Source of the DNA: Luteibacter sp. OK325
GTDB lineage: Bacteria > Pseudomonadota > Gammaproteobacteria > Xanthomonadales > Rhodanobacteraceae
Direction of reading: 5' to 3'
Assembly (NCBI RefSeq): GCF_003050935.1
Contig: NZ_QAOX01000002.1
Coordinates: 806,001 to 870,000 of the forward strand
Length of the DNA stretch: 64,000 bases
The position numbers were made by a program, and so were the translations under genes. The stretch's first letter is position 1, and the number at the start of each line of letters is the position of its first letter. This document shows, piece by piece, positions 43,470 to 55,825 of the stretch. Under the pieces are notes generated by a model. The model saw only the letters and a program-made list of their open reading frames with translations. It did no database searches and was not told the origin of the DNA.

Positions 43470-43654
43470 TGTGGGAGCCGATTGATCGGCGACGCCGCGC
43501 CAGCGGCGAAGAGCATCGCCGGCGGAGCCGGCTCCCACATAGAGCGAAGAGCATCGCCGGCGGAGCCGGCTCCCACATAGAGCGAAGAGCATCGCCGGCG
43601 GAGCCGGCTCCCACAGGGGAGCGAAGAGCATCGCCGGCGGAGCCGGCTCCTACA
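43470..43654. repeat. REP cluster with a four-copy 38-base tandem array
   Basis: One plus-oriented ATTGAT-variant REP and an imperfect GCCGCGCCAGCGGC stem are followed by four minus-oriented GCTCCGC-class copies starting at 43513, 43551, 43589 and 43628, period 38-39 bases, separated by ACATAGAGCGAAGA-type linkers. The cluster ends at the base before the stop codon of the small frame at 43655-43789. Confidence 0.92.
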
Positions 43655-43789
43655 TTAGCGGCGGCCGCCGCGGGACGAGACGGTGCGCTGGCGGCGCGCG
43701 CGTTCCGCCGCAGACCTTGCAGTGCCTTTCTTTCGCGAATTCGAAGGTGACGAACGCTTGGCTCGCACTTGCGGGCTGGATGACTTCAC
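43655..43789 (-). CDS. Possible small Arg/Ser-rich basic protein
   Basis: A 44-residue frame from GTG at 43789 with GGAG six bases upstream (KSSSPQVRAKRSSPSNSRKK ... RTVSSRGGRR). About one residue in three is Arg or Lys. The REP array begins at the very next base after its stop, as also happens after the DUF2461 gene, and this favours a real coding end. Against it, a strong hairpin at 43810-43839 separates it from the oxygenase gene and leaves almost no room for a promoter. It might be a nucleic-acid-binding peptide, or non-coding. Confidence 0.35.
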   Translation of the reverse strand: MKSSSPQVRAKRSSPSNSRKKGTARSAAERARRQRTVSSRGGRR

Positions 43790-43809
43790 GAGGTGCTCCG
43801 GAAACAGAA

Positions 43810-43839
43810 CCGGGAGGGTCGATGCTCCGACCCTCCCGG
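43810..43839 (-). terminator. Terminator hairpin after the 2OG oxygenase gene
   Basis: A perfect 12-bp stem (CCGGGAGGGTCG / CGACCCTCCCGG) with a 6-base loop lies 22 bases downstream of the stop at 43862. On the minus strand TTCTGTTT follows, a weak U-tract. Confidence 0.65.
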
Positions 43840-43861
43840 TGAAAAACCCGCTAAGGGTTCG

Positions 43862-44797
43862 TCAGATGAGTTTGATTTCGCGCAGACGCTCGAGCAGGTA
43901 TTCGTGAGCCGTGATCGGCTCCGGGTAGCGCCTGGGGTTGTCCGGCGTGACACAGGAAGGCAGCACGTCGAGGACGACGTCCGGGTTCGGGTGCAGGAAA
44001 AACGGCACCGAATACCGGGGCTTGCGCGCATTTGCGTTCTGCGGATTGATCACGCGATGCGTCGTCGACGGGTACACGTGGTTGGTCAGCCGCTGCAGCA
44101 TGTCGCCGATGTTGACCACGATGGCGTCGCCTTCGGTCGTGATGGGCAGCCAGTCGCCCTCACGCGTGAGCACTTCCAGGCCTTCGGCGCTGGCGCCGAC
44201 CAGCAGGGTGATGAAGTTGATGTCCTCATGAGCGCCTGCGCGCACGTTGGGGACATCTTCCTGCACGATCGGCGGGTAGTGGATCGGGCGCAGGATCGAG
44301 TTGCCGAAGTCGATCTTGTCGTCGAAGAACGACTCCGGCAGGTCGATGTGCAAGGCCAGGGCGCGCAGCACGCGCGCGCCGAGCTGGTCGAGCGCTTCAT
44401 AGATGCCGTAGCCCTTGTCTTCGAAATCCGGTACTTCGGCCGGCCAGACATTGGGCGGCATGACGTCGGCGAACTTCGAGTCGCGCGGAATCTCGCGACC
44501 GATGTGCCAGAACTCTTTCAGGTCCGCGAACTTGCTGTCTTTCGCGGTTTCGACCTTGAACGGCGTGTAGCCACGCGCACCACCGCCACCGGGGATGTGG
44601 TACCTGCGCTTGGTGTCGTCCGGCAGGGCGAAGAAACGCTTGAACGCGTCGTAGGCGCCGTCGACAGCCTCGACCGGAATGCCGTGGCCGCTGATGCAGC
44701 AGAAACCGAATTCGCGATAGGCCGCGCCCAGCTCGGCCACGAAGGCTTCGCGGTCGGTGTCGTAGCGGCGGATATCGAGGGTGGGAACCTTTTTCAT
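43862..44797 (-). CDS. 2-oxoglutarate/Fe(II)-dependent oxygenase, isopenicillin N synthase family
   Basis: A 311-residue enzyme. The N-terminal DIOX_N part (MKKVPTLDIRRYDTDREAF, FGFCCISGHGIP) is followed by the double-stranded beta-helix with the iron ligands His-x-Asp (AGAHEDINFITLL) and His (YPSTTHRVINP), and the RYSVPFF arginine/serine that binds 2-oxoglutarate. Plant-type and bacterial members oxidise many small molecules; the substrate is unknown. It is followed by a terminator and lies 19 bases after glmM in the same direction, so it may share its transcript. Confidence 0.88.
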   Translation of the reverse strand: MKKVPTLDIRRYDTDREAFVAELGAAYREFGFCCISGHGIPVEAVDGAYDAFKRFFALPDDTKRRYHIPGGGGARGYTPFKVETAKDSKFADLKEFWHIGREIPRDSKFADVMPPNVWPAEVPDFEDKGYGIYEALDQLGARVLRALALHIDLPESFFDDKIDFGNSILRPIHYPPIVQEDVPNVRAGAHEDINFITLLVGASAEGLEVLTREGDWLPITTEGDAIVVNIGDMLQRLTNHVYPSTTHRVINPQNANARKPRYSVPFFLHPNPDVVLDVLPSCVTPDNPRRYPEPITAHEYLLERLREIKLI

Positions 44798-44816
44798 GCT
44801 CTGTCCGGTGGAGGCG

Positions 44817-46220
44817 TCAGGCGGTCGCCTGAGCCGCCGATTTTACGGCGTCCGCCAGCCTCGCCGCCAGCCGTTCCACTTCGGCGGCGTCGGCCGCCTC
44901 GATCGTCACGCGGACCAGCGGCTCGGTGCCCGAGGCGCGCAGCACCACGCGGCCGCGCCCTTCCAGCACGGCTTCGACCTCCTCCAGCACCCGCTTCACC
45001 GAATCACTGCCCAGGGCCGCCTTGGCGCCCTCGACGCGGACGTTGAGCATGGTCTGCGGCAGCTTGACCAGGCCGGCGCGGGCGTCCGCGAAGCTCTCGT
45101 TGTCGTCGGCCAGCGCTTCGAGCAGGGCCAGCGCGGCGACGATGCCGTCGCCGGTGGTGAAGCGGTCCAGGCACAGCACGTGGCCGGAGGTCTCGCCACC
45201 CAACACGCCGCCGTGCTCCTTCAGCTGCTGCAGTACGTAACGGTCGCCGACGTTGGCGCGGATGAAGGGGATATCCATCTGTTTCAGGGCGCGCTGCAGG
45301 CCGTAGTTGCTCATCAGCGTGCCGACCACCGGGCCCGGCAGGCTGCCGCGGCGCTTCCAGTGACGGGCAATGACGTAGAGCATGTCGTCGCCGTCGGTCA
45401 CCGTGCCGTCGCGATCGACGATGCGCACGCGGTCGCCGTCACCGTCGAAGGCGATGCCGAGGTCCGCGCCGCGCTCGACCACGGCTTTGGCCAGGGCGTC
45501 GGGGTCCGTGGAACCTACGCCGCGGTTGATGTTGAGGCCGTCCGGCTCGACGCCGATGGCGGAGACCTCGGCGCCCAGCTCACGAAACACTTTCGGCGCG
45601 ACCTGGTAGGTGGCGCCATGCGCGCAGTCCAGCACCACGCGCAGGCCGTTGAGGGTGAACTCGTCGGCCACGGTGGACTTGCAGAACTCGGCGTAGCGGG
45701 TCACGGCGTCGTCGATGCGGCTGGCCTTGCCCAACGCGTCGGAGGCGACGGTGACGAAGTCGGCCTCGATCTCGGCTTCGATCTCGGCCTCCAGCTCGTC
45801 GTCGAGCTTCTCGCCCATGGCCGAGAAGAACTTGATGCCGTTGTCCTGGTGCGGGTTGTGCGAGGCACTGATCACGATACCGGCGTCGGCACGCAGCGAG
45901 CGGGTGAGGAAGGCCACCGCAGGCGTCGGCATCGGGCCGAGCAGGCGCACGTTGGCGCCCGAGGCGACCAGGCCGGCTTCCAGAGCCGACTCGAACATAT
46001 AGCCGGAAACGCGTGTGTCCTTGCCGATGACCACGGTGACCTTGCGGCCATGGTCGCGGCGGTCCGGACCGGCCCCGACACCACGGCTGTCGGCGGCGCG
46101 ACGGCGCGCCAGCACGGCTCCCAGGGCCCGGCCGAGGCGGAGGATGAAATCCGCGCTGATGGGATAGGTGCCCACGTGGCCGCGGATGCCGTCGGTGCCG
46201 AAGTATTTGCGCTCGCTCAT
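44817..46220 (-). CDS. glmM: Phosphoglucosamine mutase
   Basis: Converts glucosamine-6-P to glucosamine-1-P for UDP-GlcNAc, peptidoglycan and LPS synthesis. The 467-residue protein starts [14 protein letters not shown]. The phosphorylated serine is Ser120 ([12 protein letters not shown]) and the magnesium loop DGDGDR is at 259-264. The C-terminal phosphate-binding [11 protein letters not shown] is present. AGGA stands eight bases before the ATG at 46220; two nearby upstream starts exist. Compared with E. coli (Ser102), about 18 extra Arg/Gly/Asp-rich residues lie at 41-58, between helix 1 and the [10 protein letters not shown] strand. A direct repeat, [12 protein letters not shown], lies near 144-155. 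Confidence 0.96.
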   Translation of the reverse strand: MSERKYFGTDGIRGHVGTYPISADFILRLGRALGAVLARRRAADSRGVGAGPDRRDHGRKVTVVIGKDTRVSGYMFESALEAGLVASGANVRLLGPMPTPAVAFLTRSLRADAGIVISASHNPHQDNGIKFFSAMGEKLDDELEAEIEAEIEADFVTVASDALGKASRIDDAVTRYAEFCKSTVADEFTLNGLRVVLDCAHGATYQVAPKVFRELGAEVSAIGVEPDGLNINRGVGSTDPDALAKAVVERGADLGIAFDGDGDRVRIVDRDGTVTDGDDMLYVIARHWKRRGSLPGPVVGTLMSNYGLQRALKQMDIPFIRANVGDRYVLQQLKEHGGVLGGETSGHVLCLDRFTTGDGIVAALALLEALADDNESFADARAGLVKLPQTMLNVRVEGAKAALGSDSVKRVLEEVEAVLEGRGRVVLRASGTEPLVRVTIEAADAAEVERLAARLADAVKSAAQATA

Positions 46221-46330
46221 GCTGATCATCCTGCCGGGGACGGAGAAGCATACTCCGACAGCCGCTTTAGCCAGATATTCCAAAGGCCTGTAGCACTTTC
46301 GTCAGACGCGTCGAAGGGGTCGGCGCTTTC

Positions 46331-46400
46331 TGTGGGAGCCGGCTATGCCGGCGATGGGGACATGAGGCAACCTGCCATCGCCGCTGAAGCGGCTCCCACA
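46331..46400. repeat. REP pair of mixed classes
   Basis: A plus-oriented GCTATGC-core REP faces a minus-oriented CTTCAG REP across a 21-base spacer. It ends 4 bases from the folP stop codon. Confidence 0.9.
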
Positions 46401-46404
46401 GGGT

Positions 46405-47307
46405 TCAATCGTCGTCGGGCCAGCGGGGCATGGAGGGTTTGTCGATGCGGGGCGCGGTGTCCCCTGCCTTTACGGCGGCCCAGACCGCCAGGGCGTCGAC
46501 CGTGGGGCCGACGTCATGGACGCGGACCAGGATGGCGCCTCGCTGGGCGGCGATCAGGGCCGCAGCCACCGAGCCATGGACGCGCGAGGCGGGGTCGCTT
46601 CGGCCGGTCATGGCGCCGATCATCGACTTGCGGGAGACGCCCACGTAGGCGCCGGCGCCCAGCTCGGCGAAACGCGCCGTGGCGCGCAGCAGGGCGAGGT
46701 TGTGCTCGAGGTTCTTGCCGAATCCGAAGCCCGGATCGACCAGGACACGGCGCTTGTCGATGCCGGCCAGCTCGCAGGAGAACAGGCGGTCGGTGAGGAA
46801 GCGATGCACATCGCCGACCACGTCGTCGTAGTCCGGCGCGTCCTGCATGCCCCGCGGCTCGCCCTGCATGTGCACCAGGCACACCGGCACGCGCAGTTCG
46901 GCGGCGGTGTCGAGTGCGCCTTCGCGGCGCAGCGCGTAGACGTCGTTGATCATGCCGGCGCCCGCGCCGATCGCGGCGCGCATCACTTCCGGTTTGGAGG
47001 TATCGATGGACAAAGGCACGGTGGTCGCCGCGGCGAGGCGTTCGATCAGCGGTACGACGCGCCGGATCTCGTCCTCGGCGGATACATCGGCTGCCCCGGG
47101 GCGGGTGGACTCGCCGCCGATGTCGAGCATGTCCGCGCCCTCCTCCACCAGCTTCAGCGCATGCGCATAGGCGGCGTCCAGGCTGTCGTGCTGGCCGCCG
47201 TCGGAGAACGAATCCGGCGTGACGTTGACGATGCCGACCACGCGCGGCCGGTCGAGCACCAGGGCGCGGCCGTTGCAGTCCAGTACGTTGGCGAAGGGGT
47301 CGTTCAT
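46405..47307 (-). CDS. folP: Dihydropteroate synthase
   Basis: Joins 6-hydroxymethyl-dihydropterin diphosphate with p-aminobenzoate in folate synthesis; the target of sulfonamides. The 300-residue TIM barrel has VVGIVNVTPDSFSDGG, the pterin-binding DIGGESTRPGA, SIDTSKPEVM, INDVYALR and LVDPGFGFGKNLEHN, and VGVSRKSMIG. The usual folP-glmM order of gammaproteobacteria is preserved (same direction, REP pair between). The start lies 4 bases downstream of the orn stop, so the two are probably co-transcribed. Confidence 0.96.
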   Translation of the reverse strand: MNDPFANVLDCNGRALVLDRPRVVGIVNVTPDSFSDGGQHDSLDAAYAHALKLVEEGADMLDIGGESTRPGAADVSAEDEIRRVVPLIERLAAATTVPLSIDTSKPEVMRAAIGAGAGMINDVYALRREGALDTAAELRVPVCLVHMQGEPRGMQDAPDYDDVVGDVHRFLTDRLFSCELAGIDKRRVLVDPGFGFGKNLEHNLALLRATARFAELGAGAYVGVSRKSMIGAMTGRSDPASRVHGSVAAALIAAQRGAILVRVHDVGPTVDALAVWAAVKAGDTAPRIDKPSMPRWPDDD

Positions 47308-47311
47308 GCGT

Positions 47312-47878
47312 TCAGCCCTGCTGGGTGCCCGCCATCGGGCCCATGAAACGGCGGTAATAGCGCAGCTCGTCGATCGAATCGCGGATGTCGGACAGCGCCG
47401 TATGCGCGGAGTCCTTGTTGAAGCCGCGCGCGATGTCCGGCGACCAGCGGCGCGAGAGCTCCTTCAGCGTGGAGACGTCCAGGTTACGGTAGTGGAAATA
47501 GCGCTCCAGTTTTTGCATCTCGCGGTGCAGGAAGCGGCGGTCCTGGCAGATGGAGTTGCCGCACATGGGCGACTTGCCGGCCGGCACCCACTTCTTGAGA
47601 AAGGTGATGGTGGCCTCTTCGGCCTGCTCGGGCGTGGCGTCCGATTCCACCGCGCGGCCCCAAAGGCCCGAGCGCTGGTGCTGGTTGCGGTTCCAGGCGT
47701 CCATCTTCTGCAGGCGGGCATCGCTGTGGGAGATGGCGAAGACCGGGCCTTCGGCCAGCACGTTCAGATCCTTGTCGGTCACGATCGTGGCGATCTCCAG
47801 GATGGAGTCGTTGTCCGTGTCCAGGCCCGTCATCTCCAGGTCGATCCAGATGAGGTTGTCCTCGTGTGCGGGCGTCAT
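47312..47878 (-). CDS. orn: Oligoribonuclease
   Basis: A 3'-5' exoribonuclease that degrades 2-5 nucleotide RNAs and pGpG. The 188-residue DEDDh protein has Asp13 and Glu15 ([12 protein letters not shown]), the motif II/III Asp in [13 protein letters not shown], and [18 protein letters not shown]. Length is standard. It is divergent from sbcB with 50 bases between the starts. Confidence 0.96.
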   Translation of the reverse strand: MTPAHEDNLIWIDLEMTGLDTDNDSILEIATIVTDKDLNVLAEGPVFAISHSDARLQKMDAWNRNQHQRSGLWGRAVESDATPEQAEEATITFLKKWVPAGKSPMCGNSICQDRRFLHREMQKLERYFHYRNLDVSTLKELSRRWSPDIARGFNKDSAHTALSDIRDSIDELRYYRRFMGPMAGTQQG

Positions 47879-47928
47879 GGGTTCTCCTTGGAAGTACTGC
47901 GCAGTCTAGCCTATGCGATCATGCCCCG

Positions 47929-49359
47929 ATGGCCGAACCGACCTTCTTCTGGCACGACTACGAAACCTTCGGCGCCGACCCCCGCCGGGACCGCCCCAGC
48001 CAGTTTGCCGGCATCCGCACCGATGCCGACCTGAACGTGGTTGGTGAGCCGCTGATGATCTACTGCAAACCGCCGCGGGACATGCCCCCGCAACCGGCCG
48101 CCTGCCTGATTACCGGCATCGCCCCCCAGCTGACCGAGCGCGAAGGCATGCGGGAAGCCGAGTTCGTCGCGGCGATCCACGAGCAGCTGGCCATGCCCGG
48201 CACCTGCACCGTCGGCTACAACTCGCTGCGCTTCGACGATGAGTTCACCCGCCACCTCCTGTACCGGAACTTCTACGACCCCTACGGGCGCGAGTGGGAA
48301 AACGGCAATTCACGCTGGGACCTGATCGACCTGGTGCGCCTGTGCGAGGCCCTGCGGCCGGACGGCATCGTCTGGCCGACGCGTGAAGACGGCAGCCCCA
48401 GTTTCAAGCTGGAGCACCTGGCCACCGCCAACGGACTGAAGCAGGACCGCGCGCACGACGCCCTCTCCGACGTAGAAGCGCTGATCGCCCTCGCCCGCCT
48501 GATTCGCCAGCACCAGCCGAAACTGTGGGACTGGTACTACGGGCTGCGCCGCAAGCAACGCGTGTTCGAGCTGCTCGACGTGGCCGCGATGACGCCGGTG
48601 GTGCATGTGTCTTCGCGCTACCCGGCGAGCCGTCATTGCCTCACCGTTATCGCGCCGTTGGCTGCGCATCCGTCGCGCGCCGGCGAAGTGATCGTCTACG
48701 ACCTCAGCGCCGATCCTTCCGACCTGCTCGCGCTGGACCCCGGCGATGTGGCCGACCGGGTCTTCACCTCGCGAGCCGACCTGCCCGAGGGCGTGGAGCG
48801 CATCGCCCTGCGTACCGTGCGCGCGAACCAGGCGCCGGCACTCGCGCCGCTCTCGGTGCTCAAAGGCGCCGACCACGGCCGCCTTGGCCTGGACATGGCC
48901 GCCGTGGAGCGCCACCTCGACATGCTGCGCAACGCCGAAGGCCTCGCCGAGAAGCTGCGCCAGATCTATGGCCAGGCCGCCGCGCTGCCGCCGGCCGAGG
49001 ATCCGGAGCTTGCCCTCTACGGCGCCTTCCTGCCCGACGCCGATCGCCGCCTGCTCGGCGACGTGCGCGCAACGCCACCGGACCAGCTCGGCACGCGCGC
49101 GTTCAACTTCCGCGATCCGCGCTACCCGGAACTGCTGTTCCGCTACCGTGCGCGGAACTGGCCGGAAACGCTGAGCCCCGAAGAGCGCGACCGCTGGGAG
49201 GCCTTCCGCGTGGACCGCCTCACCCGGCACAGCGCGCTGACCACGCTCACCCTCGACGACTACAACGCCGAGCTCGCCACCTTGCGCGCCCTGCCCGGCT
49301 CACCCCTCCCGCTGCTCGACGAGCTGGAAGCCTGGGGCCTCGAACTCGCACCGAACTGA
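47929..49359 (+). CDS. sbcB: Exodeoxyribonuclease I
   Basis: A 3'-5' single-strand DNA exonuclease acting in recombination and mismatch repair. The 476-residue protein opens with the DEDD exonuclease motif (FFWHDYETFGADP, Asp10 and Glu12), then GYNSLRFDDEFTRHLLYRNFYDPY, RAHDALSDVEALIALARLI, and the SH3-like and C-terminal domains (GAFLPDADRRLL, NFRDPRYPELLFRYRARNWPETL). The ATG at 47929 is supported by the family N-terminus. The DUF2461 gene follows after 8 bases. Confidence 0.95.
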   Translation: MAEPTFFWHDYETFGADPRRDRPSQFAGIRTDADLNVVGEPLMIYCKPPRDMPPQPAACLITGIAPQLTEREGMREAEFVAAIHEQLAMPGTCTVGYNSLRFDDEFTRHLLYRNFYDPYGREWENGNSRWDLIDLVRLCEALRPDGIVWPTREDGSPSFKLEHLATANGLKQDRAHDALSDVEALIALARLIRQHQPKLWDWYYGLRRKQRVFELLDVAAMTPVVHVSSRYPASRHCLTVIAPLAAHPSRAGEVIVYDLSADPSDLLALDPGDVADRVFTSRADLPEGVERIALRTVRANQAPALAPLSVLKGADHGRLGLDMAAVERHLDMLRNAEGLAEKLRQIYGQAAALPPAEDPELALYGAFLPDADRRLLGDVRATPPDQLGTRAFNFRDPRYPELLFRYRARNWPETLSPEERDRWEAFRVDRLTRHSALTTLTLDDYNAELATLRALPGSPLPLLDELEAWGLELAPN

Positions 49360-49367
49360 CCCGACCC

Positions 49368-50054
49368 ATGGCCAAGACCTATTTCACGCCCGCGACCTTT
49401 CGCTTCTTCAAATCACTCATGCGCCACAACAACCGCGAGTGGTTCCACGAGCACAAGGACGATTACGAAAAACATGTGCGCGAGCCCTTCCTTGCCTTGA
49501 TCGGCGACCTCGATGCACCGCTGAAGAAAATCAGCCCGCACTACCGTGCCGACACGCGCAAAGTGGGAGGCTCGCTGTATCGCATTCATCGCGACACGCG
49601 CTTCGCCAACGACAAGCAACCGTACAAAGGCTGGCAGGGCTCGCGCTTTTTCCACGAACGCCGCCACGAGATCCAGGCACCGGGCTTCTACCTGCACATC
49701 CAGCCGGACGAGTGCTTCGCCGGTGGCGGCATGTGGCATCCGGAACCGCCGGTCCTGAAGAAGCTGCGCGACTTCCTCGCCGATAACCCGGATTCGTGGA
49801 AGCGTGCGACGCATGGGAAGGCGTTCCGGGAGCGCTTCGAGTTCTGGGGCGAAAGCCTCACCCGCCCGCCGCGCGGATTCGATCCGAACCACGAGTTGAT
49901 CGACGACCTGAAGCGGAAGAACTTCGCCGCCGGCCAGAACTTCGACGAGGCGCTGGCGTGTTCACCTGAGTTGCTGCCGTTCGTGGTCGACACCTTCAAG
50001 CGGCTCGCGCCGATGGTCGACTACCTGTGCGCCGCCCAGGAACTCGAATTCTAA
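49368..50054 (+). CDS. DUF2461 family protein
   Basis: A 228-residue soluble protein. FTPATFRFFKSLMRHNNREWF, YRIHRDTRFANDKQPYKGW, HEIQAPGFYLHIQPDECFAGG and MWHPEPPVLKKLRDFLADN are the core blocks of DUF2461 (TIGR02453). Its biochemical role is not known. It starts 8 bases after sbcB and likely shares its transcript. The stop codon is followed directly by a REP cluster. Confidence 0.88.
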   Translation: MAKTYFTPATFRFFKSLMRHNNREWFHEHKDDYEKHVREPFLALIGDLDAPLKKISPHYRADTRKVGGSLYRIHRDTRFANDKQPYKGWQGSRFFHERRHEIQAPGFYLHIQPDECFAGGGMWHPEPPVLKKLRDFLADNPDSWKRATHGKAFRERFEFWGESLTRPPRGFDPNHELIDDLKRKNFAAGQNFDEALACSPELLPFVVDTFKRLAPMVDYLCAAQELEF

Positions 50055-50172
50055 TGTAGGAGCCGCTTCAGCGGCGATTGTGGGAGCCGATTCATCGGCG
50101 ATTGTGGGAGCCGATTCATCGGCGATAGCCAGGCCGCCTCAACCCCATCGCCGGCATAGCCGGCTCCCACAC
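50055..50172. repeat. REP cluster starting at the DUF2461 stop codon
   Basis: One CTTCAG copy and two ATTCAT copies in plus orientation face one GCTATGC-core copy in minus orientation. The first REP base directly follows the TAA. It separates convergent genes. Confidence 0.9.
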
Positions 50173-50189
50173 AAATCAACAGCCCCACC

Positions 50190-50573
50190 TCACCGCTCAT
50201 ACAACTCAATCGGCAAATCATCCGGATCAGCGAAAAACGTAAACCGCTTCCCGGTGAACTCGTCCACCCGAATCGGCTCGCACACGACGCCCCGCTCGCC
50301 CAACGTCGCCACCACCGCGTCGACATCGATCACGACAAACGCCAGGTGCCGCAACCCCTGCGCTTCCGGCCGTGACGGCCGCTTCGGCGGCGACGGGAAC
50401 GAGAACAGCTCAAGCTGCACACCCGGGCTGACTTCGAGATCGAGCTTCCAGGAATCGCGCGCTTCGCGATAAACCTCGTGGACGATCTTCAGGCCGAGGG
50501 TTTCCGTGTAGAAAGCCTTCGACCGCGGGTAGTCGGAGCAGATGATGGCGATGTGGTGAACGGATTCAAGCAT
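50190..50573 (-). CDS. yaeR: VOC-family protein, YaeR/GloA2 type
   Basis: A 127-residue glyoxalase-fold protein. It aligns closely with E. coli YaeR: VHHIAIICSDYPRSKAFYTE, EVYREARDSWKLDLEV, LELFSFPSPPKRPSRPEAQG, LRHLAFVVIDVDAVVA, and FTFFADPDDLPIELYER. Metal-binding His and Glu residues of the fold are present, but the reaction of YaeR is unknown. The ATG at 50573 opens the domain; an in-frame extension reading through translated REP sequence (to 51011) is rejected. Confidence 0.9.
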   Translation of the reverse strand: MLESVHHIAIICSDYPRSKAFYTETLGLKIVHEVYREARDSWKLDLEVSPGVQLELFSFPSPPKRPSRPEAQGLRHLAFVVIDVDAVVATLGERGVVCEPIRVDEFTGKRFTFFADPDDLPIELYER

Positions 50574-50585
50574 GCCAACCCTTTT

Positions 50586-50902
50586 TGTAGGAGCCGATTC
50601 ATCGGCGATTATGGGAGCCGATTCATCGGCGATTATGGGAGCCGATTCATCGGCGATTGTGGGAGCCGATTCATCGGCGATGGCCGCGGCGGCGGCCGCC
50701 AGCAGGCAAAAGCATCGCCGCTGAAGCGGCTCCCACACGAGGCAAAAGCGTCGCCGCTGAAGCGGCTCCCACACGAGGCAAAAGCATCGCCGATGAATCG
50801 GCTCCCACACGGGGCAGAAGCATCGCCGCTGAAGCGGCTCCCACAAGGGACAGAGGCGGCTCTCACACGGGGCAGAAGCATCGCCGATGAATCGGCTCCT
50901 AC
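50586..50902. repeat. Largest REP cluster of the window
   Basis: Four plus-oriented ATTCAT copies in a row (50586 to about 50685, 30-base period) are followed by six or seven minus-oriented copies alternating CTTCAG and ATTCAT stems, joined by ACACGAGGCAAAAGC- or ACACGGGGCAGAAGC-type linkers. The cluster fills the 340 bases between the co-directional epmA and yaeR genes. Confidence 0.93.
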
Positions 50903-50911
50903 CGAGCAGGG

Positions 50912-54261
<3,350 letters not shown>

Positions 54262-54292
54262 TCAGGCTCTGATCGTCTATAATGTTACAGCC

Positions 54293-55768
54293 ATGCCACC
54301 CCACGACGTCATCGACAGCCTCCCACCAACCGACGTCCACGCTCTCTCCACCGACCGCCCGGCACTCGCGCCGGCGGAGCCGTCGAGCAGGGCCCGCTAC
54401 CGCGGCCTGATCTGGCTCGTATCGGCTGCGTTCTTCATGCAGGCGCTGGATTCGACGATCGTCAACACGGCCGTGCCCACCATCGCCGGCGCGCTCGATG
54501 TGAGCCCGCTGAGCATGCGCACCGCCCTGACCAGCTACGTGCTGACCCTGGCGATCTTCATCCCGATGAGCCCCTGGCTGTGCGACCGCTTCGGCACGAG
54601 GCGCGTTTTCGGCGGGGCGATCACGGTTTTCGCGCTGGGCTCGCTGCTCTGCGGCCTGGCACAGACGCTGCCGGAGCTGGTCGCCTCGCGCATCGTCCAG
54701 GGCCTGGGCGGCGCCGCGCTCATGCCGGTGGGCCGCTATGTGCTGGTGCGCAGCATCGACCGCCGTGAGTTCGTCAGCGCGATGACCACCGTGGCTACCT
54801 TCGGCCTGCTCGGCTCGGTCTTCGGCCCCCTGCTCGGCGGCGCGCTGGTGGAATTCACCAACTGGCGACTGATCTTCCTGATCAACGTGCCGGTGGGCAT
54901 CGTCGGCCTGCTGCTCAATCGCCGGGAAATGCCCGAGTACCGCCTCGATCAGGCCAACCGTTTCGACACCGCCGGTTTCCTGCTTTTCGCCGGTTCCTCT
55001 GCCTTGTTCCTGATGGCCGCGGAAACCGTGGGCACGTCGGGCCACTGGTTGAGTGTCTCCGGTTACGCGCTCGCCGCGGCGGGCCTGGGCGTGCTCTACG
55101 TGCGTCACAGCCGTCGCACGGAACACCCGGTGAGCGACCTCTCGCTGCTTAAGGTGCGCAGCGTGTGGGTGTCGCTGGCCGGCAACCTGTTCACGCGGCT
55201 GGGCGTGTCGGGCATGTACCTGCTGCTGGTGCTGTTCCTGCAGATCGGCTGCGGCTGGTCGCCCCTGCATGCCGGCCTGATGATGGTCCCCCAGGCGATC
55301 GGCTCGATCACGGTCAAGCCCTTCATCCACCGGCTACTCACGCACTTCGGCTATCGCCGCCTGCTGCTGGGTAACACCATCGCGGTCTCCATCGTGCTGT
55401 GCTCGTTTGCCCTGCTCACGCCGGAAACGCCGATGTGGATCATCGCCAGCTTCGTCTACGTCTACGGCGCCTTCATGTCGCTGCAGTACACCTCGATGAA
55501 TACCCTGGCCTATGTCGACCTGGACGTGCGCCATGCCGCCATGGCCTCGTCCATGGCCTCGACCGCCCAGTATCTCTCCATGAGCTTCGGCATCGCCCTG
55601 GCCTCCCTGCTGATGGGCGGCTTCCTCAGTTCGCATAGTGCACAGGGTTATGTGTGGGCCTTCCGCTGGTCGGTCATCGTGCTGGGCATGATCACCCTCG
55701 CCGCCAGCTGGATCTTCAGCCGCCTGCGCGACACCCGGACGGGAAAAGTGGTCGACGCCACGGCATAA
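54293..55768 (+). CDS. DHA2-family MFS drug:H+ antiporter
   Basis: A 491-residue transporter with about 14 membrane segments. LDSTIVNTAVPTIAGALDVSP (segment 1), CDRFGTRRVFGGAITVFALGS (motif A), SRIVQGLGGAALMPVGRYVL and GLLGSVFGPLLGGALVEF (motif C) place it with EmrB-like exporters. It shares the layout of the gene at 19296-20693 but differs throughout. No adaptor gene accompanies it. It starts 44 bases from ligA, divergently. Confidence 0.85.
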   Translation: MPPHDVIDSLPPTDVHALSTDRPALAPAEPSSRARYRGLIWLVSAAFFMQALDSTIVNTAVPTIAGALDVSPLSMRTALTSYVLTLAIFIPMSPWLCDRFGTRRVFGGAITVFALGSLLCGLAQTLPELVASRIVQGLGGAALMPVGRYVLVRSIDRREFVSAMTTVATFGLLGSVFGPLLGGALVEFTNWRLIFLINVPVGIVGLLLNRREMPEYRLDQANRFDTAGFLLFAGSSALFLMAAETVGTSGHWLSVSGYALAAAGLGVLYVRHSRRTEHPVSDLSLLKVRSVWVSLAGNLFTRLGVSGMYLLLVLFLQIGCGWSPLHAGLMMVPQAIGSITVKPFIHRLLTHFGYRRLLLGNTIAVSIVLCSFALLTPETPMWIIASFVYVYGAFMSLQYTSMNTLAYVDLDVRHAAMASSMASTAQYLSMSFGIALASLLMGGFLSSHSAQGYVWAFRWSVIVLGMITLAASWIFSRLRDTRTGKVVDATA

Positions 55769-55825
55769 AGCGTTACTCTCGGCAACACCGCACCCTCCTC
55801 GGCGGCGTCGATCAGGAACGATCCC

